Shown: in pieces, positions 23,151 to 31,956 of the stretch
How positions within the stretch are numbered: position 1 is the first letter of the stretch
Layout of the letters: every line of letters begins with the position of its first letter
NCBI RefSeq assembly: GCF_001279525.1
Contig: NZ_LGDY01000101.1
Location: forward strand, 79,039 to 143,038
Reading direction: 5' to 3'
DNA: 64,000 nt
Origin: Nocardia sp. NRRL S-836
GTDB taxonomy: Bacteria > Actinomycetota > Actinomycetes > Mycobacteriales > Pseudonocardiaceae
Made by a program: the position numbers and the translations under genes
The notes under the pieces: generated by a model
What the model saw: only the letters and a program-made list of their open reading frames with translations
The model's database searches: none
What the model was told of the DNA's origin: nothing

Positions 23151-23884
23151 TGACCGGAGCCCACCCGTTCGCCTGCCCGGTAGGCGCCCGGCGTCTGGCC
23201 CGTCGTGCGCGCGAACGAGTCGACGAACGCGCTCGTCGTCGCCCACCCGCAGCGGTGTGCCGTCGTGGTGACGGAGGTGCCCGCGCTGAGTTCGAGCATC
23301 GCGTGGAACACCCGGACGTTGGTGCGCCACTGCGGGTACGTGCTGCCGAACTCGGCGCGGAACAGCCGGGCCAGCTGCCGGTCGCTCGTGCCCGACCGGC
23401 GGGCCAGCCAGGTCATCGTGCGCGGGGTGGCGAGGTCGTCGGTGACGAGGCGGCAGGCGTGGGCGAGGCGGGGGTCGCGGGCGGTCGGCAACGTCAGGGC
23501 TGCCAGGTCGGCGCGCCGCACGCGGTCGCGGATCACCGCCCGCAACCGGCGTGCCTCCGGTGCGGGCAGGTCCGGTTCCGTGCAAGCCATCAGCAGTTCG
23601 CGCAGCAGGGCCGACACGGCGATCACGGTGGGCCGGACGCCGGGGAAGAGCGCTTCGTGCGCCGGAAACCGGAGCAGGTGCACCTCGACGTGGCCGTGGA
23701 CGCGGTGCTCGTGCCAGCACTCGGCGGGCGTCCAGATCGCCCGCTGCGCACCGGCGACCCACGTGCCGTGCTCGGTGCTCACCGCGAGGACGCCGCTGCT
23801 GACGTAGAGGAGCTGGTGCTCGCCGTCGTGCCGGTGCCTGGCGATCACCTCGCCGGGCAGGTGGCGATGGCGGCTTTCCGACAC
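23144..23884 (-). CDS. AraC-family transcriptional regulator
   Basis: 246 residues. The N-terminal cupin sensor has RHRHDGEHQLLYVSSGVLAV and EHRVHGHVEVHLLRF. Two AraC helix-turn-helix units at the C-terminus read PRTMTWLARRSGTSDRQLAR, then LFRAEFGSTYPQWR and TTTAHRCGWATTSAFVDSFA, then GQTPGAYR. GTG start without ribosome-binding site; TAAACT lies 8 nt upstream on its strand, suggesting a leaderless mRNA. Divergent from an MFS exporter 53 bp away, its probable target. Confidence 0.9.
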   Translation of the reverse strand: MSESRHRHLPGEVIARHRHDGEHQLLYVSSGVLAVSTEHGTWVAGAQRAIWTPAECWHEHRVHGHVEVHLLRFPAHEALFPGVRPTVIAVSALLRELLMACTEPDLPAPEARRLRAVIRDRVRRADLAALTLPTARDPRLAHACRLVTDDLATPRTMTWLARRSGTSDRQLARLFRAEFGSTYPQWRTNVRVFHAMLELSAGTSVTTTAHRCGWATTSAFVDSFARTTGQTPGAYRAGERVGSGQR

Positions 23885-23937
23885 AACTCGACAGTTTATC
23901 GGAAGTCCTGCGGCCCGCTGTCGATCACCGTGGACGC

Positions 23938-25188
23938 ATGAGACGGTTCTTCGCCGACACCAGGCCGCTCGCGATCCCGGCCTTCCGCAGGACGTTCGCA
24001 GGGCAGGGCACCGCGGTGGTCGGTTTGTCGATCACGGCGGTCGCCGTTCCGGTGCAGCTCTACGACCTCACCCGCTCCTCGCTCGTGGTCGGCCTGAGCG
24101 GGCTGGTCGGTCTGCTCCCGATCGTCGTGTTCGGGCTCTACGGGGGAGCGGTCGCCGACGCGGTGGACCGGCGCAGGCTCTACCTGCTGTCGTCCTCGGT
24201 GTCGTGGGCCGCCACGCTCGGGCTGCTCGCCCAGAGCCTCGCCGGCGTCCGGTCGCCGGTGCTGATCCTCGCGCTGGTCGCCGTGCAGGCGGGCAGCTTC
24301 GCGGTGTCGTCGTCGGTGCGCGGGGCGATCATCCCGCTGCTGGTGCCGGTCGGCCTCGTGCCCGCGGCCAACGCCCTCAACCACACCGTCGCCACCCTCG
24401 GCCAGGTGCTCGGGCCGCTGCTCGCGGGTGTCCTCATCGGACTGCCTGGCGGGTTCTCCCTCGCCTATGCCGCCGATGCGGTCCTGTTCACCGCCGCGCT
24501 GTACGCCGCGTTGCGCCTGCCCTCGTTCGGTGTCGCGGACCCGCTGGGCCGTCCGGGACTGCGGTCGGTCGTCGAGGGGCTGCGGTTCCTCGGCGGGAAC
24601 CCGGTGCTGCTGATGTCGTTCGCCGTCGACATCGCCGCGATGGTGCTGGCGACGCCGGAGGCGTTGTTCCCGCAGGCGGCCGCCACCCGGTTCGACGGCA
24701 GCGTGGGCCCGCTGTACTCGGCGATCGCGTTCGGCTCGGTCCTGGCCGGGCTGCTGGGCGGCTGGATCGGTCGCGTGCGCAGGCAGGGCGTCGCGCTGAC
24801 GCTCGCCGTCGTGGTCTGGGCGGCCGCCATCGCCGTCGCCGGGTTCGCGTCGAGCCTGTGGGTGGTCGTGCTGCTGCTCGTCGTCGCCGGGGCGGCGGAC
24901 CTCGTGAGCGCCGTCTACCGCCAGACGATCCTGCAGAGCTTCGTGCCCGACCGCCTGCGCGGCCGGTTGCAGGGCGTCTTCACGGTGGTCGTCAGCGGTG
25001 GCCCGCGCCTGGGCGACCTGCGGGCCGGTGTCATGGCGGCGGCCACCACCTTCACCCTCGCGTGGTCCGGGGCCGCGGTGCTCTGCGTCGTGGTGGTTCT
25101 CGTCGGCGCGGTGTGCGTGCGGTCGTTCTGGCGTTATGACGCGCAAGTCGCTCACCGTGACGAGCCGACTCCGGTGCACAGTGGATGA
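23938..25188 (+). CDS. MFS transporter (EntS-like)
   Basis: 416 residues, about 12 membrane helices. FRRTFAGQGTAVVGLSITAV at the start and GLYGGAVADAVDRRRLYLLS for the cytoplasmic loop 2-3 match the MFS_3 group to which enterobactin exporter EntS and macrolide exporters belong. It lacks a clear ribosome-binding site. The divergent AraC-family regulator is probably its controller. No siderophore gene is adjacent, but the NRPS cluster lies 9 kb away. A link is speculative. Confidence 0.87.
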   Translation: MRRFFADTRPLAIPAFRRTFAGQGTAVVGLSITAVAVPVQLYDLTRSSLVVGLSGLVGLLPIVVFGLYGGAVADAVDRRRLYLLSSSVSWAATLGLLAQSLAGVRSPVLILALVAVQAGSFAVSSSVRGAIIPLLVPVGLVPAANALNHTVATLGQVLGPLLAGVLIGLPGGFSLAYAADAVLFTAALYAALRLPSFGVADPLGRPGLRSVVEGLRFLGGNPVLLMSFAVDIAAMVLATPEALFPQAAATRFDGSVGPLYSAIAFGSVLAGLLGGWIGRVRRQGVALTLAVVVWAAAIAVAGFASSLWVVVLLLVVAGAADLVSAVYRQTILQSFVPDRLRGRLQGVFTVVVSGGPRLGDLRAGVMAAATTFTLAWSGAAVLCVVVVLVGAVCVRSFWRYDAQVAHRDEPTPVHSG

Positions 25189-25259
25189 TCGTGGCGCGGC
25201 CGAAGTTGGGCTGACACGGCGATTGTGAGCGCCTGCCCGGCGAACCTAGTCTCCGGCTC

Positions 25260-26540
25260 GTGACGACGACTGCGAACGTGAGCGACGTGGAGGCGGCCGC
25301 GCTGGCCGCCGTGGACGAGGCCGCCATCGGCCGGATGTTGCTGGAACTGCTGGAGGTTCCGAGCGTGACGGGCAGTGCGGCGGAGTCCGAGCTCCAGCAC
25401 GTGCTGGCCCGCCGCCTGGAGCACCTGGACCTCGACGTCGACCTGTGGCCGATGGACCTGCCGGAGCTGAGATCGGACCCCCGCTTCCCCGGCGGCGAGG
25501 CGCCCCGCACCGAGGCCTGGGGCCTGGTCGGTGAGACCCGGCGGCGCGGCGACGGGCCGACGCTGGTGTTGCAGGGGCACGTCGACGTCGTCCCGCCCGG
25601 TGACCTCGCGCGGTGGGAGGGCGACCCGTTCCGGCCGCGCATCACCGGCGACGTGGTCCACGCGCGCGGCGCGTGCGACATGAAGGCCGGCGTGGTGGCG
25701 ATCGTGGCGGCCCTCGACGCGATCAGGGCGGCGGGCACGTCGTTGCGCGGTCAGGTGGCGGCGCACTTCGTCGTCAGCGAGGAGGACGGCGGGCTCGGGG
25801 CGTTCGGCACGTTGCGCCGCGGCCACACCGGTGACGCCTGCATCATCACCGAACCGACCGGCGGCGTGCTCATGACCGCCAACGCCGGTGCGCTCACCTT
25901 CCGCATCGAGGTGCCCGGCCGGGCCACGCACGGCAGCACGAGGTACGCGGGCGTGAGCGCGATCGACGCCTACCTGCCCATCCACCAGGCACTCGCCCGT
26001 CTGGAAGCACGCCGCAACGCCGGCGCCGACCCGCTGATGTCGGACTACCCGATCCCGTACCCGCTGTCGGTCGGCACGGTACGGGCCGGTGACTGGGCCA
26101 GCAGCGTGCCGGACCTGCTGGTGGCGGAGGGAAGGCTCGGTGTCCGGCTGGGCGAGGACCCCGCGCAGGCCCGTGCCGAACTGGAGCTGTGCGTGGCCGA
26201 AGCGTGCGCGGCCGACCCGTGGTTGCGCTCCCACCCCGCCGTCGTGACGTGGCCGGGAGGGCAGTTCGCCAGCGGCCGGCTGGCGGCGGGACATCCGCTG
26301 GCCGCACTGGTCGGAGCCGCCCACGCCGACGTGACCGGCAGCGTCCGTCCCGTGGAACGAGGCGCCCCGTACGGCAGCGACCTGCGGCTGTACGCCGAGG
26401 CGGGCATCCCCACGCTGCAGTACGGGCCCGGCGACGTGCGCCTCGCCCACGGCCCCGCGGAACAGGTCGCCGTGAGCGAGGTCGTCACCGTCACGCGAGC
26501 GCTGGTGCTCGCGACCCTGCGCACGGTCGGCTGCGACTAG
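25260..26540 (+). CDS. M20-family metallohydrolase (ArgE/DapE/ACY1-type deacylase)
   Basis: 426 residues. Metal-binding motif QGHVDVVPPGD (His, catalytic Asp), followed by RGACDMKAGVVA (bridging Asp), SEEDGG (catalytic base and ligand Glu), and ITEPTGG. A dimerization domain from about 205 to 310 contains ATHGSTRYAGVSA. It hydrolyses N-acyl or N-succinyl amino acids or related amides. The GTG start lies 7 nt after TAGTCT (25247-25252) and has no ribosome-binding site, indicating a leaderless mRNA. Confidence 0.9.
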   Translation: MTTTANVSDVEAAALAAVDEAAIGRMLLELLEVPSVTGSAAESELQHVLARRLEHLDLDVDLWPMDLPELRSDPRFPGGEAPRTEAWGLVGETRRRGDGPTLVLQGHVDVVPPGDLARWEGDPFRPRITGDVVHARGACDMKAGVVAIVAALDAIRAAGTSLRGQVAAHFVVSEEDGGLGAFGTLRRGHTGDACIITEPTGGVLMTANAGALTFRIEVPGRATHGSTRYAGVSAIDAYLPIHQALARLEARRNAGADPLMSDYPIPYPLSVGTVRAGDWASSVPDLLVAEGRLGVRLGEDPAQARAELELCVAEACAADPWLRSHPAVVTWPGGQFASGRLAAGHPLAALVGAAHADVTGSVRPVERGAPYGSDLRLYAEAGIPTLQYGPGDVRLAHGPAEQVAVSEVVTVTRALVLATLRTVGCD

Positions 26541-26558
26541 CCGCCCGCGCGCCGCGGC

Positions 26559-27308
26559 TCAGCCGCTGACCGAGGCGGAGAAGTTGTCGACCGCCAGGCC
26601 GGCACCGCCGTTCCACGGCTCGAACCCGGCCTGGATGCTGGTCAGGTACCAGGAGCTGGTGATCGCACCGCGGTTGCGCACGTCGTTGACGAAGTCCAGC
26701 ACGTTGAACGACCAGGAGTTGATCGGCGACGGCGCGACGTAGGAGATCACGTTGTTGGAACCGTTGCTGCCGCGCCACACCTGCCAGCTGCGGCCGCCGA
26801 CGTTGGTCGTGCCGACGACGCTGCCGATGGGCTGGATCGAGCCCTGGCGGTTGAACCAGATCATGATCTCCATCTGGTTCACGCCGTTCGTCTTCGGCGT
26901 GGGGTCGAGCCAGATGTCGTACGCGGCGTCGTAGGTGCCTCCGGCGTACCGGTAGTTGATCGACGACGTGGCGCTGCGGATCCGGCTCACCTGCATCGGC
27001 AGGGTCGAGCCGGGGGAGCAGTTGGTGTAGTGGCAGCCGAGGAACACCGACGGGTACGACACCGGCGCCCCGTTGGTCGGTGCCGAGCCCTGCTGCCTGG
27101 TGATCTGGAAGCCGGACGACGTGACGTTGATGCACTGCTGCGCCGAGGTGCCCCACCGGTTGTTCTGGACCACGTAACGGCCCTGGATGGTGGTCGACCC
27201 GTACTGGTCGCAGATGGTCACGTCGGCTTGTGCTGGACCCGCTGTCGCGACGAACGTGCTCGCGACCAGCAGGCCGGCGGCGATGACGGCACGGATGGTC
27301 CTTCGCAT
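26559..27308 (-). CDS. secreted GH12 endoglucanase
   Basis: 249 residues with a Sec signal (MRRTIRAVIAAGLLVASTF, cleavage after GPAQA). The mature domain matches glycoside hydrolase family 12: CDQYGSTTIQGRYVVQNNRW, SYPSVFLGCHYTNC, YDIWLDPTPKTNGVNQMEIM with the nucleophile Glu in QMEIMIWF, and a late FEPWNGGAGLAV containing the acid/base Glu. It lacks a cellulose-binding module. ATG 27308 has AGGAG 5 nt upstream, and a perfect CebR-type operator lies 23 nt before the start, so induction by cello-oligosaccharides is expected. Confidence 0.9.
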   Translation of the reverse strand: MRRTIRAVIAAGLLVASTFVATAGPAQADVTICDQYGSTTIQGRYVVQNNRWGTSAQQCINVTSSGFQITRQQGSAPTNGAPVSYPSVFLGCHYTNCSPGSTLPMQVSRIRSATSSINYRYAGGTYDAAYDIWLDPTPKTNGVNQMEIMIWFNRQGSIQPIGSVVGTTNVGGRSWQVWRGSNGSNNVISYVAPSPINSWSFNVLDFVNDVRNRGAITSSWYLTSIQAGFEPWNGGAGLAVDNFSASVSG

Positions 27309-27330
27309 GGTGACTCCTATGGCAAGGTTC

Positions 27331-27344
27331 TGGGAGCGCTCCCA
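27331..27344. promoter_or_regulatory. CebR-type operator upstream of the GH12 gene
   Basis: TGGGAGCGCTCCCA is the perfect palindrome known as the binding site of the cellobiose-responsive LacI-family repressor CebR in Streptomyces. It is 22 bp upstream of the cellulase start codon. Confidence 0.85.
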
Positions 27345-27473
27345 GGGTACCGGGGTGTCAACGGTCGCGCTGATTGCGCACGCCGCTCACCTCGGCTTTT
27401 GCCATTCGAACAGCGCTGGTGCGTTGAACGACGAACACCGTCGGCGAGCCGCGTTCGACGCCTGCCGCAAACA

Positions 27474-27519
27474 CCACACCGGCCCTGTTCGACGCGTGGG
27501 TCGAACAGGGCCGGTGTGG
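27474..27519 (-). terminator. strong terminator of the BMP lipoprotein gene
   Basis: 20-bp perfect arms (27474-27493 and 27500-27519, left arm CCACACCGGCCCTGTTCGAC) with a 6-nt loop, 48 nt beyond the lipoprotein stop codon. Confidence 0.8.
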
Positions 27520-27566
27520 TCGGAGGTGGTTCGATCAAGCGCTGGCAGCTGAGAAAGAGGCAGCGG

Positions 27567-28715
27567 CTACGGCTGGTCGGCGACCTTGATCTTGCCCTCG
27601 ATGATCTGCGCCTTGTAGGCCTCCAGGATGCCCTTGAGCCGGTCGTCGATCTTGCCGCCGGACGTGGCGTACCCGACGCCGTCCACCTTGAGGTCGAACA
27701 CCTTCGGCAGCGACCCGAGGTCGTTCTTCGCGGCGGCGCGGTAGAAGTCGTACACCGCGACGTCGACCCGCTTGAGGCTGGACGCGACGATGACGTCCCT
27801 GGTGTTCGCGAGGGCCGGCTGGTTGTACTGGTCGGCGTCGCAGCCGATCGCCAGCACGCCCGCCTGCTTCACGGCGGAGAACACGCCGATGCCGGACGCG
27901 CCGGCGGCCGGGTAGAGGACGTCGGCGCCCTTCTCGATCAGGCCCTTCGCGACCTCCTGGCCCTTCGGCGGGTCCTGGAAACCGGTGAAGTCGCCGGCCG
28001 GGGTGATGTACTTCTTGTCCACCTGGACCTTCGGCGCCGCCGTGCGCGCGCCCTGGGCGTAGCCGGCCTCGAACTTCTGGATCAACGGGATGTCCACGCC
28101 GCCGACGAAGCCCACGTGGCACTTCTTGCTCTGGTACGCGGCGACGACACCGGCCAGGAACGCGCCCTCCTGCTCGGCGAACACCAGCGGCGTCACGTTG
28201 GCCGCACCGTCCACAGCGGAGTCCACGAGTCCGAAGCGGACGTTCGGGAACTCCGGCGCGACGACCTTCAGCGACTCGGTGTAGGCGAAGCCGACACCGA
28301 CGATCGGGTTGAAGCCCTGGGCCGCGAGCTGGCGCAACCGGGTCTGCTTGGCCGCCTCGTCCTCGTTCGGGGCGGCGGACAGCTCACGGGTGTTCTCCTT
28401 GCGCACCCCGAGCTCCTTGATCGCCCGGTCGAAGCCGGCGGCGGCGAGGTCGTTGAACGACGCGTCGCCGCGGCCGCCGATGTCGTAGGCCAGGCCGATC
28501 TTGAGCGCGCTGCCGTCGATCTTCTCGCCGGCGGCGGCGCTGGTGCTCGACGTGGCGGGTGCGGTGGGCGGCGTCGCGAGCTCGCACGCGCCGCCGGTGG
28601 CGGTGTTCGTCGACCCGGTGCCGCCACCCCCTGAGTCCTTCGCGCAGGCGCTCAGCACCATGAGGCTGGACAACGCGATCGCGGCAACTGCGGTGCCACG
28701 CGTACGACGGCGCAC
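27567..28715 (-). CDS. BMP-family (PnrA-like) substrate-binding lipoprotein
   Basis: The start is GTG 28715, with AGGGAGGAA about 7 nt upstream. The 382-residue protein has a lipoprotein signal: SSLMVLSAC, Cys lipidation site about residue 25. A Ser/Gly/Thr-rich linker and the basic-membrane-protein fold follow: LKIGLAYDIGGRGDASFNDL, AAAGFDRAIKELG, NPIVGVGFAYTESLKVVAPE, VGFVGGVDIPLIQKFEAGY and DVLYPAAGASGIGVFSAVKQ. Relatives bind purine nucleosides for ABC import. No permease or ATPase genes are adjacent, so it is an orphan here. A LacI-type palindrome lies 92 bp upstream. Confidence 0.88.
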   Translation of the reverse strand: MRRRTRGTAVAAIALSSLMVLSACAKDSGGGGTGSTNTATGGACELATPPTAPATSSTSAAAGEKIDGSALKIGLAYDIGGRGDASFNDLAAAGFDRAIKELGVRKENTRELSAAPNEDEAAKQTRLRQLAAQGFNPIVGVGFAYTESLKVVAPEFPNVRFGLVDSAVDGAANVTPLVFAEQEGAFLAGVVAAYQSKKCHVGFVGGVDIPLIQKFEAGYAQGARTAAPKVQVDKKYITPAGDFTGFQDPPKGQEVAKGLIEKGADVLYPAAGASGIGVFSAVKQAGVLAIGCDADQYNQPALANTRDVIVASSLKRVDVAVYDFYRAAAKNDLGSLPKVFDLKVDGVGYATSGGKIDDRLKGILEAYKAQIIEGKIKVADQP

Positions 28716-28806
28716 GGGTCGTTCCTCCCTGCTCAGCAAGCAGACCCCGGCGGCGGGTGCCGGGGCCACTAGCGACGGACGGTACCTCGCGCTCCGATCG
28801 AACCGT

Positions 28807-28818
28807 GTGAGCGCTCAC
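28807..28818. promoter_or_regulatory. LacI-family operator-like site upstream of the BMP lipoprotein
   Basis: GTGAGCGCTCAC is a perfect 12-bp palindrome sharing the AGCGCT core with the sites at 13724, 13822 and 27331. Confidence 0.6.
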
Positions 28819-28840
28819 CTGGTGGGACCGGCGGAGCCGG

Positions 28841-29398
28841 TCAGCGGACCGGGCTGATCCCCGCCACGGCCAGCGCGAACAGCCGGTCTGCCGCGGCGGC
28901 CGGGTCCTGGTGGTGCTCGGTGACCGTCACGATCCCGACGATCAACGTGATCAGCTCGACGACCGTGACGTCCGCCGCCACCGCACCGTCCCGCACTGCC
29001 CGGTGCAGCAACGGCAGCGCCGCCTCCTCAAGCGCCGTGGCGCAGGAGTTCTGGTGCACCGGGTCGCCCTCGTAGGCCAGGGCGGTGGCAAGTCCTTTCG
29101 CGGCAACGCAGTACGTGACCACCTCGGTCAGCCACGCGAGCAGCACCGCCCTGCTGTCGCCCGTCCCGGCCAGCTCGCGCGCCCGCTCGCACAGCGCCTC
29201 GATCCGGTGCCGGGACACGGCTTCCAGCAGCGCGTGCCGGGTGGGGAAGTGGCGGCGCACGGTCGCCGATCCCACGCCGGCGACGCGGGCGATCTGTTCG
29301 AGCGACGCGGCGGCGCCGTGCTCGGCGACCTCCTGCTCGGCCACGGCGAGGATCCGCTCGTGGTTGCGGCGGGCGTCGGCACGCTGGCGATCGGCCAT
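28841..29398 (-). CDS. TetR-family transcriptional regulator
   Basis: 185 residues. Helix-turn-helix at about 10-57: NHERILAVAEQEVAEHGAAA, then SLEQIARVAGVGSATVRRHF, then PTRHALLEAV. ATG 29398 preceded by CGAGGTTGAC. Divergent from the NmrA-like gene with a GC-rich perfect palindrome between them. Such pairs typically regulate an oxidoreductase in response to its substrate. Confidence 0.9.
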   Translation of the reverse strand: MADRQRADARRNHERILAVAEQEVAEHGAAASLEQIARVAGVGSATVRRHFPTRHALLEAVSRHRIEALCERARELAGTGDSRAVLLAWLTEVVTYCVAAKGLATALAYEGDPVHQNSCATALEEAALPLLHRAVRDGAVAADVTVVELITLIVGIVTVTEHHQDPAAAADRLFALAVAGISPVR

Positions 29399-29450
29399 GT
29401 CAACCTCGTGCTTGCTAAGTGGCGGGGTCCGCCATATCGTAGCGAACGGA

Positions 29451-29473
29451 TAAACGGCGGGCCCCGCCGTTTA
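29451..29473. promoter_or_regulatory. 23-bp perfect palindrome, candidate TetR operator
   Basis: Arms TAAACGGCGGG and CCCGCCGTTTA around a single C, between the divergent TetR and NmrA genes, overlapping where the nmrA-like promoter should be. Confidence 0.65.
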
Positions 29474-29496
29474 CGTTTCCGCTGTTGAGGAGAGAC

Positions 29497-30390
29497 ATGT
29501 CCGCACCAGTGCTGGTGACAGGAGCGACCGGCAAGCAGGGTGGCGCGGCCGTTCGCGCGCTGAGCGCGGCAGGCGTCCCGGTGCGCGCGTTGGTCCGCGA
29601 CCCGGACGCCGAACGTGCCCAGGCCCTGGGCGTCGAGCTCGTCGCCGGCGACCTGACCGACCGCGGGTCGCTGGACCGCGCCGCGAAGGGCGTCCGCGCG
29701 GTGTTCTCCGTGCAGATGCCGCCGTTCACCGGGACCGGCTTCGACTTCGACGGCGAGGTCGCCCAGGCTGTCAACCTCATGGAAGCCGCGCTGGAACAGG
29801 GCGTGCCGCAGTTCATCCAGACGACCGTCGACGGCGCGGGTCAGCACACCGCGGACGAGCGCTACCCGACCTGGAGCGCGTCCATGAACGCCAAGGCCGC
29901 GATCGCCGACCGGGTCCGCACGGCCGGGTTCGACCGCTGGACGTTGCTCAAGCCCGGCTTCTTCATGGAGAACTTCCTGCCCTCGGCCGGTTTCCTGTTC
30001 CCGCGCGGCGTCGAGGGCGGGCTGGTGAGCGTGCTGAAGCCCACCACCCGGCTGTCCCTGGTCGCGGTGCGCGACATCGGCACGGCGGTGGCGGCCGCCG
30101 TCGCGGAGCCGGACCGGTTCGACCGCGTCGAGCTGGAGCTCGCGGGCGACCACCTGTCCATGGCCGAGATCGCCGCCGTCCTCTCCGAGGTGCTCGGCAC
30201 CGGACTGTCCGCACCGGACATGACGGTCGAGCAGGCGCGCGCCGCCGGGATGCCGGAGATGGGCGCCGACCACGACCGGATGAACGAGACCGGCATGGCC
30301 GGCCGTCCTGAGTTCGCCGTGCGGCTCGGTCTGCCGCTCACCCGGTTCGCCGAGTGGGCCCGGGACCAGTCCGACGCGTTGCGGCGCTGA
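29497..30390 (+). CDS. NmrA-family NAD(P)-binding protein
   Basis: 297 residues, start ATG 29497 with GAGGAG 4 nt upstream. The Rossmann motif is VTGATGKQGGAAVRAL (about 6-21), followed by VRALVRDPDAERAQ. There is no SDR YxxxK, as usual for NmrA/HSCARG-like proteins, which sense or use NADPH. It probably acts as a redox sensor or quinone-type reductase. Divergent tetR gene is the likely controller. It converges closely with a secreted hydrolase gene (3 nt between stops). Confidence 0.88.
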   Translation: MSAPVLVTGATGKQGGAAVRALSAAGVPVRALVRDPDAERAQALGVELVAGDLTDRGSLDRAAKGVRAVFSVQMPPFTGTGFDFDGEVAQAVNLMEAALEQGVPQFIQTTVDGAGQHTADERYPTWSASMNAKAAIADRVRTAGFDRWTLLKPGFFMENFLPSAGFLFPRGVEGGLVSVLKPTTRLSLVAVRDIGTAVAAAVAEPDRFDRVELELAGDHLSMAEIAAVLSEVLGTGLSAPDMTVEQARAAGMPEMGADHDRMNETGMAGRPEFAVRLGLPLTRFAEWARDQSDALRR

Positions 30391-30393
30391 CGG

Positions 30394-31755
30394 TCACGGG
30401 CAGGGCGCGAACAACCGCCGGGTGCCCGGACCGCTGTAAGCGGCGCGGTCGGTGAACCGGCAGCCGAAGTCGGGTGCCGCCACGGCAGCACGGTCGCCGA
30501 TCACGTCACCGGCGGGCTTCTTCCCGTGCTCGGTCCACGCCACGAGGTCGTTCCACGCCGCACCCGCCTCGGCCGGTGAGAACTCGCAGTGGGCCACCGT
30601 GCGGACCGCCCGCTGCACCAGCCACCCCGACTGACCGGTGCGGGCGGCGTCGGCGCGGTAGTCCTGCTCCATCGAGAACGGGACGAAGAGGTCGCCCAGC
30701 CCGTGCAGGGACAGCACCGGAACGCCCGGCCGGCCGGCGATCCGCGGCACCTCGGTGAGCGCGGGGGACAGGCGGGTGCGCCAGTCGCGTGGCGCCACCC
30801 GCTGCACCTCGCGGTCGAGGTCGACCGGTGAGTTCGGCCGGTAGCGCGTGCCGAGGTTGGTGGCCAGCCGTCCGGGGTCCAGCGCGAGCGGGGCGTCGTC
30901 GGCCGGTGGCGTCGCGAGACCGAACAGGAAGTCCTTCCAGTACGCGAAAGCGGGTGTCGCACCGGGGCGTGGGCCGCCGCTGCGGTCGACCACGACCGAG
31001 CGGAACTGGGCACCGCGGCCGGTCACGGTGTCCGGGCCGCCGGGGACGAGGGTGCTCAGCCCGAGCGCGTCCTGGATGCGCGGGACGACCGCGGTCAGGT
31101 AGTCGGCGGGCACCGGGTAGGAGCCGATCCCGGAGAGCGCCTGCGCCGTCAGCTGGTAGTCGAGGAAGAAGTCGAACAGCTCGTGGTCACCGAGCACGCC
31201 GCACATCGGCAGCGCGCCGTCGTAGAAGCCGGGGTACTGCTCCAGCGACCGGCCGATGACGTGCCCGCCCATCGACACCCCGGCGATGAGGACCTGCCTG
31301 GGCTTGGCGACCAGGCGGCCGAAGTGCTCGGCCAGGTCACGCGTCGCCGTGACACCGGCGCGGACGTCGTAGCCGTTGGTGTAGTAGGAGGACGCGGCCC
31401 AGGCGTAGCCCTGGGCGAGCATCCTGGTGCGCAGGCCGAAGGCCGGCGGGTCGACCGTGAGCACCGTGCCGGTGCCGCGGTAGCCGTGCGCCCACATGGC
31501 CAGCCGGCCGTTCCACCTCGCGGGCACCTCGACGGTGTAGGCCGAGTGCCGGTGGATGCCCTGCAACACCCTCGTCGGCCGGCCGTCGACCACCTCCGGT
31601 GCCAGCGGCGGGTTGTCGACGGTGTGGCCGGGCAGCGGCTGGTCATCGGGAACCCGGTGGTCGATCCCCGGCACGGCCTGCGGTTCGGCCACCGCGGGCG
31701 CGCCACCGGCGAGGAGGACCAGCCCCAGCAACGACACCACGAGCCGCTTGCGCAT
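30394..31755 (-). CDS. secreted alpha/beta hydrolase
   Basis: The start is ATG 31755, with GGAGG 6 nt before it. 453 residues with a Sec signal (MRKRLVVSLLGLVLLAGGAP). The hydrolase core shows an oxyanion strand MWAHGYRGTG, nucleophile elbow GVSMGG (Ser) followed by HVIGRSLEQYPGFYDGALPM, and a late VLSLHGLGDLFVP and VAHCEFSP that could supply the acid and His. It resembles tannase/feruloyl-esterase-like or DUF6351-like secreted proteins. The substrate is not determinable. Confidence 0.8.
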   Translation of the reverse strand: MRKRLVVSLLGLVLLAGGAPAVAEPQAVPGIDHRVPDDQPLPGHTVDNPPLAPEVVDGRPTRVLQGIHRHSAYTVEVPARWNGRLAMWAHGYRGTGTVLTVDPPAFGLRTRMLAQGYAWAASSYYTNGYDVRAGVTATRDLAEHFGRLVAKPRQVLIAGVSMGGHVIGRSLEQYPGFYDGALPMCGVLGDHELFDFFLDYQLTAQALSGIGSYPVPADYLTAVVPRIQDALGLSTLVPGGPDTVTGRGAQFRSVVVDRSGGPRPGATPAFAYWKDFLFGLATPPADDAPLALDPGRLATNLGTRYRPNSPVDLDREVQRVAPRDWRTRLSPALTEVPRIAGRPGVPVLSLHGLGDLFVPFSMEQDYRADAARTGQSGWLVQRAVRTVAHCEFSPAEAGAAWNDLVAWTEHGKKPAGDVIGDRAAVAAPDFGCRFTDRAAYSGPGTRRLFAPCP

Positions 31756-31852
31756 GCCACACCTCCGTTGGCCACCATGCCGGTTCATTCCACCCCGGCG
31801 GAGTAGTCGTGGTCACCCTCCCAACGGGCGAATGAGCGGAGGACGCCGGCCC

Positions 31853-31914
31853 TGCACATCCCTGGCCATGCACATCCCTGGCCGTGCATATCCCTGGCCG
31901 TGCATATCCCTGCC
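31853..31914. repeat. four tandem 16-bp repeats upstream of the Xre regulator
   Basis: Units begin at 31853, 31869, 31885 and 31901 (last shortened). The unit is TGCAYATCCCTGGCCR. Spacing of 16 bp, about one and a half helical turns, and their position 42-104 bp upstream of the start suggest regulator-binding iterons. Confidence 0.75.
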
Positions 31915-31956
31915 TGGGAGAGGTAACGCTCCCGGAACCGGCACATACTCGGACGC

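Noticed and set aside
22686..23762. Minus-strand 358-codon frame crossing the minisatellite
   Set aside because: Its sequence is the repeat translated (PAQHRQASHP-type) plus antisense of araC; no start signal or domain.
25223..25234. TTGTGAGCGCCT upstream of the M20 gene as another LacI-type operator
   Set aside because: Only one half-site matches; there is no dyad.
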